NCBI RefSeq assembly: GCF_900302445.1
Contig: NZ_ONZF01000002.1
Location: forward strand, 664,544-728,543
DNA from: Palleronia abyssalis
Lineage (GTDB): Bacteria > Pseudomonadota > Alphaproteobacteria > Rhodobacterales > Rhodobacteraceae
Length of the DNA stretch: 64,000 nt
Reading direction: 5' to 3'
Shown in pieces: positions 1 through 11,115 of this stretch. Position numbers and translations under genes: made by a program. The notes under the pieces are model-generated. The model was not told the DNA's origin. It made no database searches and worked only from the letters and a program-made list of their open reading frames with translations. The first letter of the stretch is position 1; each line of letters opens with the position of its first letter.

Positions 1-46
1 TGCCATAGACGAAGACTCGGTGGCCGATGAAGGGGTCGTTTTCCAT
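1..46 (-). CDS. 5' end of a gene, possibly gamma-glutamylcyclotransferase-like (partial)
   Basis: An ATG on the minus strand at 46-44 opens a frame that runs off the left edge after 15 codons (MENDPFIGHRVFVYG). The terminal VFVYG string resembles the nucleotide-binding start of the gamma-glutamylcyclotransferase/AIG2 fold (usually FVYGTL). With only 15 residues this is a guess at family level. The start lies 45 bp downstream of the hemF stop on the same strand, so it could be the next gene of a hemF operon. Confidence 0.35.
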   Translation of the reverse strand, partial: MENDPFIGHRVFVYG

Positions 47-90
47 TCGCCTGACTTAGCCGCGAAGGGTGGGAAAATCCAACCTCCCCC

Positions 91-993
91 TCAAACCCAT
101 TTTGCCAATGGCGGCAGGCTCATCAGGACTGCCGACGGATCGTGCCCCGTCTGAAGGCCGAATTTCGTTCCGCGGTCGTAGACGAGGTTGTATTCGGCAT
201 AGACACCGCGATGGATCAATTGCGCTTCTCGGTCGTCTTCGGTGAAGGGCTGGGTCCTCCGCCGGTCCACCAGGGGCAGGAAGGCGGGCAGGAACGCCCG
301 ACCGATATCCTGGGTCAGCGCAAAGTCGGATTCCCAGTCGCCGGTGCAGTGGTCGTCCATGAAGATGCCGCCGACACCCCGCGCGCGATTGCGGTGGGGA
401 ATGAAGAAATACTCGTCCGCCCAGTCCTTCAGCCGCGGGTAAAGATCGGCCCCGTGCGGGTCCAGATGCCGCCGCTGCTGGTGGTGGAAATGCTGGGTAT
501 CCTCGGCATATTCCAGCGCCGGGTTCAGGTCCGACCCGCCGCCGAACCACCAGGCATGGGGCGTCCAGAACATGCGCGTGTTCATGTGGACGGCCGGCAC
601 GTGCGGGTTCTGCATGTGGGCGACCAGGCTGATGCCGCTGGCCCAGAAGCGCGGGTCTTCGGCCATGCCGGGCAAGCCCTTCCGCGCCGCCATCGAACTT
701 TGTGCCGCTTCGCCCAAGGTGCCATAGACCTCGGACACGTTGACGCCGACCTTCTCGAACACGCGGCCGTTGCGCATCACGCTCATCAAGCCGCCGCCTG
801 CGTCGGATCCATCATCCGAGGTGCGGCTAGTCTGAGTCACCTCGAACCGCCCCGGTGCGGCGGCGGAGAACGGCCCCTCGGCGTGGCTGTCCTCCATCGC
901 CTCGAAGGCTTCGACGATGGTGTCCCTCAGCTCGCGGAACCAGGCGGCGGCGCGGGCTTTCTCGGCGGCGAAATCGGGTGTGTGATCGGTCAT
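91..993 (-). CDS. hemF: Oxygen-dependent coproporphyrinogen III oxidase
   Basis: HemF performs the O2-dependent oxidative decarboxylation of coproporphyrinogen III to protoporphyrinogen IX in cytosolic haem (and bacteriochlorophyll precursor) synthesis. The 300-residue length is normal for the family. Visible signatures are the GGGSDLNP block (151-158), the HFHH stretch (about 168-171), the PHRNRARGVGGIFMDD segment (199-214) and the C-terminal YNLVYDRGTKFGLQTG block (268-283). The ATG at 993 was chosen because the preceding in-frame residues are arginine-rich and unlike HemF. It lies 40 bp downstream of an SDR gene on the same strand, so the two may be cotranscribed. Confidence 0.95.
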   Translation of the reverse strand: MTDHTPDFAAEKARAAAWFRELRDTIVEAFEAMEDSHAEGPFSAAAPGRFEVTQTSRTSDDGSDAGGGLMSVMRNGRVFEKVGVNVSEVYGTLGEAAQSSMAARKGLPGMAEDPRFWASGISLVAHMQNPHVPAVHMNTRMFWTPHAWWFGGGSDLNPALEYAEDTQHFHHQQRRHLDPHGADLYPRLKDWADEYFFIPHRNRARGVGGIFMDDHCTGDWESDFALTQDIGRAFLPAFLPLVDRRRTQPFTEDDREAQLIHRGVYAEYNLVYDRGTKFGLQTGHDPSAVLMSLPPLAKWV

Positions 994-1033
994 GGCCGCA
1001 GTCGTAGCAAGGCCCGACGAAGGGGGAAAGCGC

Positions 1034-1843
1034 CTAGTGCGCCGCCGCCTCGACCGTGTCCAGAAGGGAGCGGCCGCCATCCACGGTCAGGATCTCTCCG
1101 GTGACGAACCCCGCCCCGTCCGAGGCCAGGAACTGCACCGCCTCGGCCACCTCCCCGGCGGACGCGATGCGGTGCAGCGGCGTTGCCTCGATGATCTCGG
1201 TGCGCAGGTCCGAATCCTGCTTGATCGCCCCCTTCAGCGAGGCCGACATGACCGATCCGAAGGCGATGGCGTTCACCCGGATGCGGTGCGGCGCCAGCGC
1301 GACGGCCAGGTTGCGCGTCGCCTGATCCAGTGCCGCGGTCGAGATGGAGTAGGCCAGAAGATCCGGCTGCGTCCGCCGCGCGGCAATGGACGACAGGTTG
1401 ATGATCGAACCCAGCGGCTCGTCGTCGCGCCCTTCCTCCTTCGCCTGCCGTATCATCCGCCGCGCAACGGTCTGGGACAGGCGCAGTGCGGTCATCAGGT
1501 TCTGCTCCATCAGCGTCTCCAGCATCCCGTCCTCGGGGTCGAGGGGGTCGCTGATCTCCATCTGGCGCGAGGCGTTCACCAGGATGTCGATCCGGTCGAA
1601 CGCGTCCAGCGTGGCCGACAGAAGGTTCGCGATGGTCAGTTTCTCGCGCAGGTCGCCGGCGAAATAACGGGCGGTGCCGCCCTCGTCGTCCATCTCGCCG
1701 ATTTCGTTCTTCAGCGTCGCCTCGTCGAGATCCGTCATCATGACGTTCGCGCCCTTGTCTATGAAATGGCGCGCAACGGCGAGACCGACGCCATTGGCCG
1801 CCCCCGTGACGATGGCGGTCTTGCCTGCGATGGATAGGGTCAT
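1034..1843 (-). CDS. SDR-family protein lacking the catalytic lysine
   Basis: A 269-residue short-chain dehydrogenase/reductase fold. The N-terminal TGAANGVG cofactor loop (14-21), a VNAS variant of the NNAG motif (88-91), Asn115, Ser151/152, Tyr165 and the C-terminal VDGG are all present. The usual YxxxK active site reads YSIST (165-169), so the lysine that orients NAD(P) and lowers the tyrosine pKa is replaced by threonine. The protein may therefore be a weak or non-classical enzyme, or a binding protein. The substrate cannot be inferred. It is tightly packed: the upstream methyltransferase stop lies only 3 bp before its ATG, suggesting cotranscription. Confidence 0.85.
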   Translation of the reverse strand: MTLSIAGKTAIVTGAANGVGLAVARHFIDKGANVMMTDLDEATLKNEIGEMDDEGGTARYFAGDLREKLTIANLLSATLDAFDRIDILVNASRQMEISDPLDPEDGMLETLMEQNLMTALRLSQTVARRMIRQAKEEGRDDEPLGSIINLSSIAARRTQPDLLAYSISTAALDQATRNLAVALAPHRIRVNAIAFGSVMSASLKGAIKQDSDLRTEIIEATPLHRIASAGEVAEAVQFLASDGAGFVTGEILTVDGGRSLLDTVEAAAH

Positions 1844-1846
1844 GGG

Positions 1847-2791
1847 TCAGCCTCGGCGAGGGCCGCGCACGCGCGCGGCGCGAAACAATTTGAAGGCCGA
1901 ACTTCCGGGAAGCTCGGTTACCTCGGAAAACAACGAGTCGAGCGTGGATTCGTAGGGAAGATGCCGGTTGGCCACGAGCCACAGGACCCCGCGCGGGGCA
2001 AGACAAGCCGCCGCCGTGGCCAGGAAGGCACGCCCCAGATGCGGATCGCCCGCACGCCCCCTGTGGAACGGCGGGTTGGTGACGACGTGGTCGACCTTGC
2101 TCCCGGGTGTCCAGGCGGTCGCGTCCGCCCAGTGGAACCGCGCCCGCGGATCGTCCAGGTTACGACGCGCGCAGTCCAGCGACGGTCGGTGCGCCTCGAC
2201 TAGGTCGCAGTCCGTGACGTCGCCGCTTTGCAGGATCGCCTTCGACAGCGCCCCCCAGCCCGCGCCCAGGTCCACGACGTGACCCTTCAGCGGGGGCAGC
2301 GCGTCGATCAGCAACCGCGAGCCCGGATCGATCCCGTCGGTCGAAAACCCGCCAGGCGGTGTCAGGAACCCGTCGGCCGTCCGGGGCGCGGCCCGCCAAT
2401 CGTCGAAATCGCCGCCTTCGATCACGAACAGCTTGCCATGCGCCTTGGCGATCACGGCCCCCACCGTCCCGCGCTTGCGACATTCCTTCAGCATGGCATC
2501 CGCGCCGTCGGTCTTCTGGCCGTCCACCAAAACTGGCACGCCCAACGCCATCGCCTGCGCGATCATGTCGCGCCCCGCCTCACGCGCGCGGGGCAGGGTG
2601 ACGACGACGCATCCCGCAGGGCCTTCGATCCGGTCGCGCATTTCGGCGACGCCGGCGAACCAGTCGCGCTCGGGCTGTGTGTCGTGGGTGACAGCCACGG
2701 GGCCGGGAAGATCCGCGACCTCCGTCCCCCCGGGCGGGTTCACCAGAAGGACGGGCGGGACCAGAAGGCCGTCCGCGGCGGCAAGGGGCAA
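1847..2791 (-). CDS. RsmC-like class I SAM-dependent methyltransferase
   Basis: The C-terminal half has a Rossmann methyltransferase motif I (VDLGAGWG, 173-180) and a catalytic NPPFH loop (239-243) typical of N2-guanine methyltransferases such as RsmC (16S rRNA m2G1207). The N-terminal half looks like the degenerate duplicated domain of that family. rRNA methylation is therefore the best guess, but the exact target is not shown. The start is uncertain: 2791 is a TTG codon, and the reading frame continues upstream without an ATG to just past the clpS stop. An upstream non-ATG start close to the AAAAGGA sequence that ends clpS is possible. It follows clpS by less than 20 bp and is probably cotranscribed with it. 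Confidence 0.8.
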   Translation of the reverse strand: MPLAAADGLLVPPVLLVNPPGGTEVADLPGPVAVTHDTQPERDWFAGVAEMRDRIEGPAGCVVVTLPRAREAGRDMIAQAMALGVPVLVDGQKTDGADAMLKECRKRGTVGAVIAKAHGKLFVIEGGDFDDWRAAPRTADGFLTPPGGFSTDGIDPGSRLLIDALPPLKGHVVDLGAGWGALSKAILQSGDVTDCDLVEAHRPSLDCARRNLDDPRARFHWADATAWTPGSKVDHVVTNPPFHRGRAGDPHLGRAFLATAAACLAPRGVLWLVANRHLPYESTLDSLFSEVTELPGSSAFKLFRAARVRGPRRG

Positions 2792-2810
2792 GCGCGCCGA
2801 GAGCAGCCGA

Positions 2811-3131
2811 CTATTCCTTTTCCATGGTGCATTGCAGCGGATGCTGGTGGCGCCGGGCGAAATCCATCACCTGCGTGACCTTGGTTTCCGCCACCTCGAA
2901 CGAGAAGACGCCGACCACCGCCAGACCCTTCTTGTGCACGGTGAGCATGATTTCGAACGCCTGTGCGTGGTTCAGTCCGAAGAACCGCTCCAGCACATGG
3001 ACCACGAACTCCATCGGAGTGTAGTCGTCGTTCAGGATCAGCACCTTGTAAAGCGGCGGGCGCTTCGTCTTCGGCTTGGTCTCCAGCACGACGCCGGCAT
3101 CGCCGTCGTCATCCTTGGGTTTGTTCGCCAT
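2811..3131 (-). CDS. clpS: ATP-dependent Clp protease adaptor ClpS
   Basis: ClpS binds N-end-rule substrates and delivers them to ClpA for ClpAP degradation in the cytosol. The 106-residue protein has a charged, disordered N-terminal tail (about 1-28). The conserved core follows, with the [12 protein letters not shown] motif (about 33-44), whose Asn-Asp and Met residues line the N-degron pocket, and [18 protein letters not shown], which holds the pocket histidine. Length and layout match alphaproteobacterial ClpS. It is divergent from a HAD gene across 96 bp. The gene downstream on the same strand is an RsmC-like methyltransferase. Confidence 0.95.
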   Translation of the reverse strand: MANKPKDDDGDAGVVLETKPKTKRPPLYKVLILNDDYTPMEFVVHVLERFFGLNHAQAFEIMLTVHKKGLAVVGVFSFEVAETKVTQVMDFARRHQHPLQCTMEKE

Positions 3132-3227
3132 GAGGAAGGGTTCTCTGGTCACGTTTGGCCCGTATCGGTTAATCGTGAAGCGTGCCGCGTCAATATAAGG
3201 GCGCAGCCCCGGGGGAAAAGAGGGACC

Positions 3228-3926
3228 ATGCCCACGATCACCACCATCGGCTTCGATGCGGACGACACACTCTGGCATAATGAGCGGTTCTTCAAGATGA
3301 CGGAAGGGCGCTTTGCCGAACTTCTTGCCGATCATGCTCCGCCTGATCACCTGGCCGAACGTCTGCTCGAGGCCGAGCGGCGCAACCTTGGTCGCTACGG
3401 GTTCGGCATCAAGGGCTTCATGTTGTCCATGATCGAAACGGCGCTGGACGTGACGGACAACCGCGCGCCGGGCCACGTGATGCGGGGCATCATCGAGGCG
3501 GGGCAGGAGATGCTGTCCCACCCGATCGAGCTTCTGCCCGGTGCCGAACACGCGGTCGAGGCGCTGCACGGGCGCTATCGCCTGCTTCTGATCACCAAGG
3601 GCGACCTTCTGGATCAGGAGCGCAAGCTGGCCCAATCGGGCATGGGCGACTGGTTCGACGGGGTCGAGATCGTGTCGGACAAACGCCCTGAGACCTATGC
3701 CCGAATCTTCGCCACGCATGCGGACGGGGCTGAACAGGGGCTGATGGCGGGCAATTCGATGAAGTCCGACGTGCTGCCGATGATTGACGCGGGCGGCCAT
3801 GGTGTCTTTGTCCCCCACGGTCTGGCCTGGGAAATAGAGCATGCAGATCCGCCACAGGAGCGGTCGAGATATCACGAAATCGCGGATCTGGGGCATTTGC
3901 CGGATTTGATCGCGGGGCTGACCTGA
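3228..3926 (+). CDS. HAD-superfamily hydrolase
   Basis: A 232-residue haloacid-dehalogenase phosphatase. Motif I is FDADDTLW with nucleophile Asp10 and acid/base Asp12. Motif II is the Thr in LLLITKGD, with a Lys later in SDKRPE, and motif III is [16 protein letters not shown]. The helical insertion after motif I marks a C1-cap (PGP/YjjG-like) enzyme acting on a small phosphorylated metabolite, not further identifiable. The ATG at 3228 follows AGGGACC. The upstream in-frame extension is antisense to clpS and not credible. It is divergent from clpS. Confidence 0.85.
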   Translation: MPTITTIGFDADDTLWHNERFFKMTEGRFAELLADHAPPDHLAERLLEAERRNLGRYGFGIKGFMLSMIETALDVTDNRAPGHVMRGIIEAGQEMLSHPIELLPGAEHAVEALHGRYRLLLITKGDLLDQERKLAQSGMGDWFDGVEIVSDKRPETYARIFATHADGAEQGLMAGNSMKSDVLPMIDAGGHGVFVPHGLAWEIEHADPPQERSRYHEIADLGHLPDLIAGLT

Positions 3927-4103
3927 CCACAGTCCAAGGCCTCGGATCGAGGTATGGTGCCGGGCGGCAGTTCTACCGCAAGATGTGGCGGCTGATGTAA
4001 ATCGGTCAATGTGCTCATTTTGCACGGTTTCTCGCGGCGAAAAGCTGTGCTAAATCAAATTTTGGAAGCGGACCGATCGCAAAAGAATCGGCCGCCGAGG
4101 CAG

Positions 4104-5459
4104 ATGAGGCAGTTACCCGTGATGTACCAACGGCTTCTCACCCTGTTCGGGGTGCTTTCGACCTGTGTTCTGGTGTTTGCGACGCCTCTGGTTGCGGCGC
4201 CCTACGCAGCAATGGTGATCGACGCCCGGTCCGGCGAAGTGTTGCACGAAAGCAATGCCGACTCGCGTCTTCATCCGGCATCCCTGACCAAGATGATGAC
4301 CCTCTACGTGGTGTTCGAAGCGATCACCCGCGGCGAGATTTCGGCCGATACGGTCGTCACGATCTCCAGCCACGCTGCGTCCGAGCCGCCGTCGAAACTG
4401 GGTCTGCGCGCCGGTCAGAAGATCGCCCTGCGCTATTTGATCCGCGCGGCCGGCGTGAAATCCGCCAACGACGCGGCCACCGCACTGGGCGAGGCGATCT
4501 CGGGCTCGGAAGCGGCCTTCGCGCAGCGGATGACCCGGACGGCGCAGGCGCTGGGCATGACGCGGACGACCTTCAAGAACGCCCATGGTCTGACGCAGGA
4601 AGGGCACCTGTCGACCGCGCGCGACATGACGATGATGGGGCGGCGGCTGTTTTACGATTTTCCGCAGTATTACAACCTGTTCTCACGCCAGAGCACCGAT
4701 GCCGGCATGATGACGGTCAACAACACGAACCGCCGTTTCCTGGCCGCCTACAAGGGCGCGGACGGGATCAAGACGGGCTTCACCAATGCCGCCGGGTTCA
4801 ACCTCGTTGCCTCGGCCGAGCGGGGCGGAGAGCGCGTCATCGCCACCGTCTTCGGTGGGCGGTCCACCGCCTCACGTAACGCGAAGGTGGCCGAGCTTCT
4901 GGACCTTGGCTTCGCCCGCGCGCCGTCGCGCGTCGCCGTCCGCAAGCCGCCACCGCCGAACTATTCGACCGCCACGGCGACCGGTTCTGTCGCCGTCGCC
5001 CGGTCCCTGCGCCCCAGCCTGCGTCCCTCGCGCGAGCCGGCCGTCGACCCCGACCTGATCGCGCAAGCGGTCTCCGATTCCATTTCCCGCGTCGTGCCCG
5101 AGGTGGCGAACGTCACGCCCTCGCCCCAAGCCGTGCCGGAAACGCAGATCGTCGCCGTGTCCCCCGAGCCCCCGACCCGGCCGACGGAGGGAGAGATCGT
5201 AACCCGGATGTCCAGCTCGGGCGGGCGTCACTACGGGATCAATATCGGGCGCTACGGCACCCGCTACCAGGCCGAGCAAGAGCTTCTGAAAACCGCCCTG
5301 ACCGAGATCACGACGCTGGAAGACGCCCTGCGCAAGGTCGTGCGCAGCCCTCAGGGCTGGGAGGCGAACTTCGTCGGCATGACCCAGGAACGCGCGTCCA
5401 TGGCGTGCGTGCGTCTGGCCGCCCGCGACGTCAACTGCAACACGCTCGGGCCGGGCTGA
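4104..5459 (+). CDS. D-alanyl-D-alanine carboxypeptidase (class A PBP) with SPOR tail
   Basis: A periplasmic penicillin-binding protein that trims the terminal D-Ala of peptidoglycan stem peptides. A signal peptide covers about residues 7-31. The serine-acyltransferase triad is complete: S60-LTK63, S120-A-N122 and K223-T-G225. A Pro-rich linker (about 270-375) leads to a C-terminal region starting YGINIGRYGTRYQAEQ that looks like a SPOR domain, which binds glycan strands stripped of stem peptides. ATG 4122 (MYQRLL...) is an equally plausible start; 4104 has GAGG just upstream. Its stop codon abuts, without a gap, the stop of the convergent phosphoesterase gene (5457-5462). Confidence 0.93.
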   Translation: MRQLPVMYQRLLTLFGVLSTCVLVFATPLVAAPYAAMVIDARSGEVLHESNADSRLHPASLTKMMTLYVVFEAITRGEISADTVVTISSHAASEPPSKLGLRAGQKIALRYLIRAAGVKSANDAATALGEAISGSEAAFAQRMTRTAQALGMTRTTFKNAHGLTQEGHLSTARDMTMMGRRLFYDFPQYYNLFSRQSTDAGMMTVNNTNRRFLAAYKGADGIKTGFTNAAGFNLVASAERGGERVIATVFGGRSTASRNAKVAELLDLGFARAPSRVAVRKPPPPNYSTATATGSVAVARSLRPSLRPSREPAVDPDLIAQAVSDSISRVVPEVANVTPSPQAVPETQIVAVSPEPPTRPTEGEIVTRMSSSGGRHYGINIGRYGTRYQAEQELLKTALTEITTLEDALRKVVRSPQGWEANFVGMTQERASMACVRLAARDVNCNTLGPG

Positions 5460-6248
5460 TCAATCTGCGACCCACGCGGCCTCGGCCGAGCGGGTGAACG
5501 TCCTGCGCCCGCGGACGTCGAACACCGCGTCGTCCCCGGCGGAAAATGTATCGATCTCGATCTTTTCGCGGCTGGCGGTCAGCAGGTTGAAGGTATTGGG
5601 CTCTCCCCTCAGGCGGTTCGACAGGCCGGTGCCGGCCTGAACGAACAGGCATCCCGGCGCGATGGCGAAGGGCCGCGTCACCGTGTTGTGCAGATGTCCC
5701 GACAGGACCACGTCCGCACCCGCATCGTTCAACGCGGTCAGTGCCGCGTTCGCCCCGCGCATCAGCCGCTTGTCCACTTCGGGGCCGTGTTCCAAGGGGT
5801 GGTGCAGCACGACCACCCGCAAACGGTCCCCAGCGGTCTGGAAGCTTCTGGCGACCTTGCGGATCGTTCGCCGCGACAGCCGCCCCCGCTGCCACGAGAA
5901 CCGGTTCACCGTGTTCACGCCGGTCACCACCATCTCGTCCGTCTCCAGTGATGGTTCGAGGTTCCGATCGATGAACGTCTTGTAGCGGTGGAAGGGCTTC
6001 AGGAACCGCAGGAACAGGTTGTCCAGCGGCGTATCGTGGTTGCCCGGCACCGACAGCGTCTCGGGCGCCAGCTGGTCCACGAAGGCGCGCGCCCGCTCGA
6101 ACTGGCCCCGCCGCGCGCGCTGCGTGAAATCGCCCGAAATGGCCACCAGATCGGGGGCCAGGCGGTTCACGGTATGGACCAGGGGGCCTTCCAGTTCAGG
6201 CCGGTCGCGTCCGAAATGAAGGTCCGAGAGGTGGAGGATTCGTATCAT
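5460..6248 (-). CDS. Calcineurin-like metallophosphoesterase
   Basis: A 262-residue metallophosphoesterase with the dinuclear metal set: D9-L-H11 near the N-terminus, SGDFTQ, GNHD, a HHP motif and GHLH. This resembles the CpdA/cyclic-nucleotide-phosphodiesterase-like subgroup. The substrate could be a cyclic nucleotide or a phospholipid head group and is not decided by sequence. Its ATG overlaps the stop of the upstream diacylglycerol-kinase-like gene by 4 bp (6245-6248). This translational coupling suggests the two products work together, perhaps in lipid phosphate turnover. Confidence 0.9.
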   Translation of the reverse strand: MIRILHLSDLHFGRDRPELEGPLVHTVNRLAPDLVAISGDFTQRARRGQFERARAFVDQLAPETLSVPGNHDTPLDNLFLRFLKPFHRYKTFIDRNLEPSLETDEMVVTGVNTVNRFSWQRGRLSRRTIRKVARSFQTAGDRLRVVVLHHPLEHGPEVDKRLMRGANAALTALNDAGADVVLSGHLHNTVTRPFAIAPGCLFVQAGTGLSNRLRGEPNTFNLLTASREKIEIDTFSAGDDAVFDVRGRRTFTRSAEAAWVAD

Positions 6249-7150
6249 GCGTCTGCGTGGCCTTCGGGTAACAGGATAGTCAGGTTGTCATCGGACATGC
6301 GGAACTTGAACGGCCCGCGCTCGCGCCGTTTCTCGCCGTCGAAAGCGAGCAGGGTGCGCTTCTTGCGGTGGACGTCGATCTCGCAGCTTTCGGTGGTCAA
6401 AAGCTCGTAATCCTTGCCCCGCAATGGGCCCAGAAACGCCAGCCGGAAGGTCATTGCGAAAAGCTCCCACCGCGTTTCGGCACGCGAGATCAGGACCGCG
6501 AACTTGTCCTTGTCGATCGCCTCCTCCCCCTCGATGTGGAAGCTGTTCAGTTGATAGGCGGACCGGGCGACGAAGATCAGGGCCGACCGCTGGGTCCGCG
6601 CGTCCCCGTTTGTGGTGATCGTGACCTTCATCGGCTTGCGGAACTTTAGGAACGTCTTGATCACCGACCAGTGGGCCGCCAGCCGGAACCGGCCCCAGCG
6701 GGAATAGACCGTCTCGCGCTCGCGCAGGATCGCGGGATAGATCCCCAGAGAGGCGTTGTTGAGGAACGCCTGCCCGTTGACGGTTCCGATCCGGATCGGG
6801 TGCGGTGTGCCCGACAGAAGCTGGCGCGCTGCCTCCTCGGGCTCTTCCGACAGGCCAAGCCCGCGCGAGAAATAGTTGAACGTGCCCAGCGGAAGCACGC
6901 CCATGGGCGTGCACTTGCCCAGAAGCGCACCGGCCACGGCCATCACAGTGCCGTCACCCCCGGCGGCGATCACGATCTCAGGGTCGTCTTTCAATGCCCC
7001 TTCGACGGTCGCGCCGATGTCGGTCGACGGGTCCCAGTCCACGCGCCACGCGCCGTCCCCGAAGACCCGCATTGCGCGGTCGATGGCCTCGGCGTCGCGA
7101 CTATTTTGGCCCGACGCCTTGTTCGCGATCAGACAGACTTTTTGATACAT
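6245..7150 (-). CDS. Diacylglycerol kinase-family lipid kinase
   Basis: A 301-residue member of the DAGK catalytic-domain family (YegS/DgkB/BmrU type). The N-terminal NKASGQNS segment, the nucleotide-binding AAGGDGTVMAVAGAL glycine loop (about 70-84) and LPLGTFNYFSRGLGL are diagnostic. It presumably phosphorylates a membrane lipid alcohol at the inner leaflet. The ATG at 7150 is chosen because the eight residues before it are not family-like. It overlaps the downstream phosphoesterase by 4 bp. Confidence 0.9.
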   Translation of the reverse strand: MYQKVCLIANKASGQNSRDAEAIDRAMRVFGDGAWRVDWDPSTDIGATVEGALKDDPEIVIAAGGDGTVMAVAGALLGKCTPMGVLPLGTFNYFSRGLGLSEEPEEAARQLLSGTPHPIRIGTVNGQAFLNNASLGIYPAILRERETVYSRWGRFRLAAHWSVIKTFLKFRKPMKVTITTNGDARTQRSALIFVARSAYQLNSFHIEGEEAIDKDKFAVLISRAETRWELFAMTFRLAFLGPLRGKDYELLTTESCEIDVHRKKRTLLAFDGEKRRERGPFKFRMSDDNLTILLPEGHADA

Positions 7151-7209
7151 GATCGGCGGTGCCCCTGTTTGCACCGGTCAACGCGCAGCCCAAGCGTTTC
7201 GTTGCGCCG

Positions 7210-8813
<1,604 letters not shown>

Positions 8814-8817
<4 letters not shown>

Positions 8818-10028
8818 TGAAACGTCTTTCTGGGGTCGAACGCGTCGCGGATCCCCTCGAAGATGAAGACCAGCAGCGACAGCATGATCGCGAACGTGAA
8901 GAAGGCGGTAAAGCCCAGCCACGGCGCCTGCAGGTTCTGCTTGGCCTGCAAGGTCAGTTCGCCCAGCGACGGGGCCGACGACGGCAGGCCGAAGCCAAGG
9001 AAATCCAGGCTGGCCAGTGTGCTGATCGTGCCGGTGATGATGAAGGGCAGCATGGTGACCGTCGCGACCATGGCGTTGGGCAGCATGTGGCGGAACATGA
9101 TTGTCCAGTTCGACACACCCAGCGCACGCGCTGCGCGGACATATTCGAAATTACGGGCGCGCAGGAACTCGGCCCGGACCACGCCGACAAGGGCGGGCCA
9201 GCCGAACAGCACTGTGACGAACACAAGCAGCCAGAAGCCACGCCCCAATATCGCGAACAGGATGATGATGACATAAAGCGAGGGGGTCGAGACCCAGATC
9301 TCGATCACGCGCTGAAAGATCAGGTCTGTCTTGCCGCCGAAGAAGCCCTGAACCGCGCCCGCGAGGATCCCGATGATCGAGGTCAGGACCGTCACGATCA
9401 GCGTGAACAGGATCGACAGCCGGAAGCCATAGATCACCCTTGCGGCCACGTCGCGGGCGGTGTCGTCGGTCCCAAGGATGTGCATCGCGTCGGGGGCCGA
9501 GGGCGCGGCCCCGCCGATGTCGTTGATCGTGTCGTAGCTGTAGGGGATCGGCGGCCACAGAAGCCAGCCCCCCTCGGCCCCGTCGGCCACGCGCCCGTCT
9601 GCGACGATGGCTTCGGGGTCGTCGAAACACTCCTCCAGCCCGCCCGACTTGATCAGGCACTGCACCTCGATGTCGGAATAGACGGCCTCGGTCCGGAAAT
9701 CCCCGCCGAAGGCCGTTTCGGGATAGAAGCTGAAGATCGGCGTGTAGAGCTCGCCGTCATAGCTGACGAGGATCGGCTTGTCGTTGGCGATGAACTCGGC
9801 AAACAGCGAAAGCCCGAAGATCACCGCGAACAGGATCAGCGACCAGAAGGCCCGCCCGTTCTTGCGAAAGTTCCGCCAGCGACGCTGGTTCAGCGGCGAC
9901 AGGGTCGGACGCCGACGCCGCGGGCTGACGGGTGGCGGTGCGTCATGCCCGGGTGAGGGATAGGGGGCAGGGCTTTCCAGCCCCGGCTCGGTCGGGCCGT
10001 GTTCGGAATGGCGGTCGATATTGCTCAT
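8814..10028 (-). CDS. yejE: ABC transporter permease YejE-like
   Basis: A 404-residue inner-membrane permease. A proline/arginine-rich cytosolic N-terminus (about 1-60) precedes the first membrane helix (about 68-87). A large periplasmic loop with paired cysteines follows (QCLIKSGGLEECF). The permease core carries the EYVRAARALGVS coupling motif that docks on the ATPase. The family is the oligopeptide-type DppC/YejE permease, with the extended first periplasmic loop typical of YejE. The start at 10028 lies 1 bp past the yejB stop and the gene overlaps yejF by 4 bp, so all four genes form one operon. Confidence 0.9.
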
Positions 10029-10029
10029 C

Positions 10030-11112
10030 TCAGCCCTCCCGCGTCTCGAAGTCGATGCGGGGATCGACGAAGACATACATCAGGTCCGACACGATCCCCA
10101 CGACCAGCGAAATCAGCCCGAAGAAGAACAGCGTGCCGAAGATCACCGGATAGTCGCGGGCCACCGCAGCCTCGAACCCCAGCCGCCCCAGACCGTCGAG
10201 CGAGAAGATCGTCTCGATGATCAGCGAGCCTGCGAAGAACACCCCGATGAACACCGACGGGAAGCCCGCGATGATGATCAGCATCGCGTTGCGGAAGACG
10301 TGGCCATACAGGACCTTCGACTCCTTCAGCCCCTTGGCCCGCGCGGTCACGACGTACTGCTTCTTGATCTCGTCCAGGAAGCTGTTCTTGGTCAGAAGCG
10401 TCAGCGTCGCAAAGGCAGAGATGGTCGAGGCCAGAACCGGCAACGTGATGTGCCAGATATAGTCGCCCGCCTTGCCCAGAAGGCTGAGATTCTCGAAATT
10501 GTCCGAGGTCAGCCCGCGCAGCGGGAAGATCTGGAAGTACGACCCGCCCGCGAACAGCACCAGCAGCAGGATCGCGAACAGGAAGCCCGGGATCGCGTAG
10601 GCCACGATGATCAGTGCGCTGGTCCAGGTGTCGAACTGCGACCCGTCGCTGACCGCCTTGCGGATGCCCAGCGGGATCGAAACGATGTAGGCGATCACCG
10701 TCGACCACAGCCCCAGCGTGATCGACACGGGCAGCTTCTCGATCACCAGGTCGATGACGCTGATCGAGCGGAAATAGCTCTCGCCGAAATCGAAGCGGAT
10801 GTAGTTCCACATCATGTCGATGAAGCGTTGCAGCGGCGGCTTGTCGAAGCCGAACTCGCGCTCCAGCTCGGCGATGAATTCGGGCGGCAGGCCGCGTGAC
10901 CCGGTATAGGCGTCGGTATCCGTCGCCCCCGCGGCGGCATCGCCCGCTCCACCGGCGATCCCCTCGAACACGTCGCCGGACCCTTCAAGCTGGGCCAGCA
11001 CCTGCTCGATCGGGCCGCCCGGCACGAACTGAGTGAGAACGAAATTGACCACCATGATCCCGAACAGCGTCGGAATGATCAGCAGCAGTCGTCTGAGGAT
11101 GTAGGCGGCCAT
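10030..11112 (-). CDS. yejB: ABC transporter permease YejB-like
   Basis: A 360-residue permease with the classic [24 protein letters not shown]-terminal helix, split here as [10 protein letters not shown] then [11 protein letters not shown] periplasmic insert (about 40-95) includes an Ala/Gly-rich stretch. About five further helices and the [20 protein letters not shown] coupling motif follow. It pairs with YejE to form the membrane channel. It lies 3 bp downstream of yejA and 1 bp upstream of yejE on the same strand, which indicates cotranscription. Confidence 0.92.
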   Translation of the reverse strand: MAAYILRRLLLIIPTLFGIMVVNFVLTQFVPGGPIEQVLAQLEGSGDVFEGIAGGAGDAAAGATDTDAYTGSRGLPPEFIAELEREFGFDKPPLQRFIDMMWNYIRFDFGESYFRSISVIDLVIEKLPVSITLGLWSTVIAYIVSIPLGIRKAVSDGSQFDTWTSALIIVAYAIPGFLFAILLLVLFAGGSYFQIFPLRGLTSDNFENLSLLGKAGDYIWHITLPVLASTISAFATLTLLTKNSFLDEIKKQYVVTARAKGLKESKVLYGHVFRNAMLIIIAGFPSVFIGVFFAGSLIIETIFSLDGLGRLGFEAAVARDYPVIFGTLFFFGLISLVVGIVSDLMYVFVDPRIDFETREG

Positions 11113-11115
11113 GGA

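Noticed and set aside
1034..1843. SDR gene as pseudogene because the catalytic lysine is missing
   Set aside because: The frame is complete, normal in length, tightly packed and keeps all other SDR features, so loss of one residue is treated as a functional change and not as decay.
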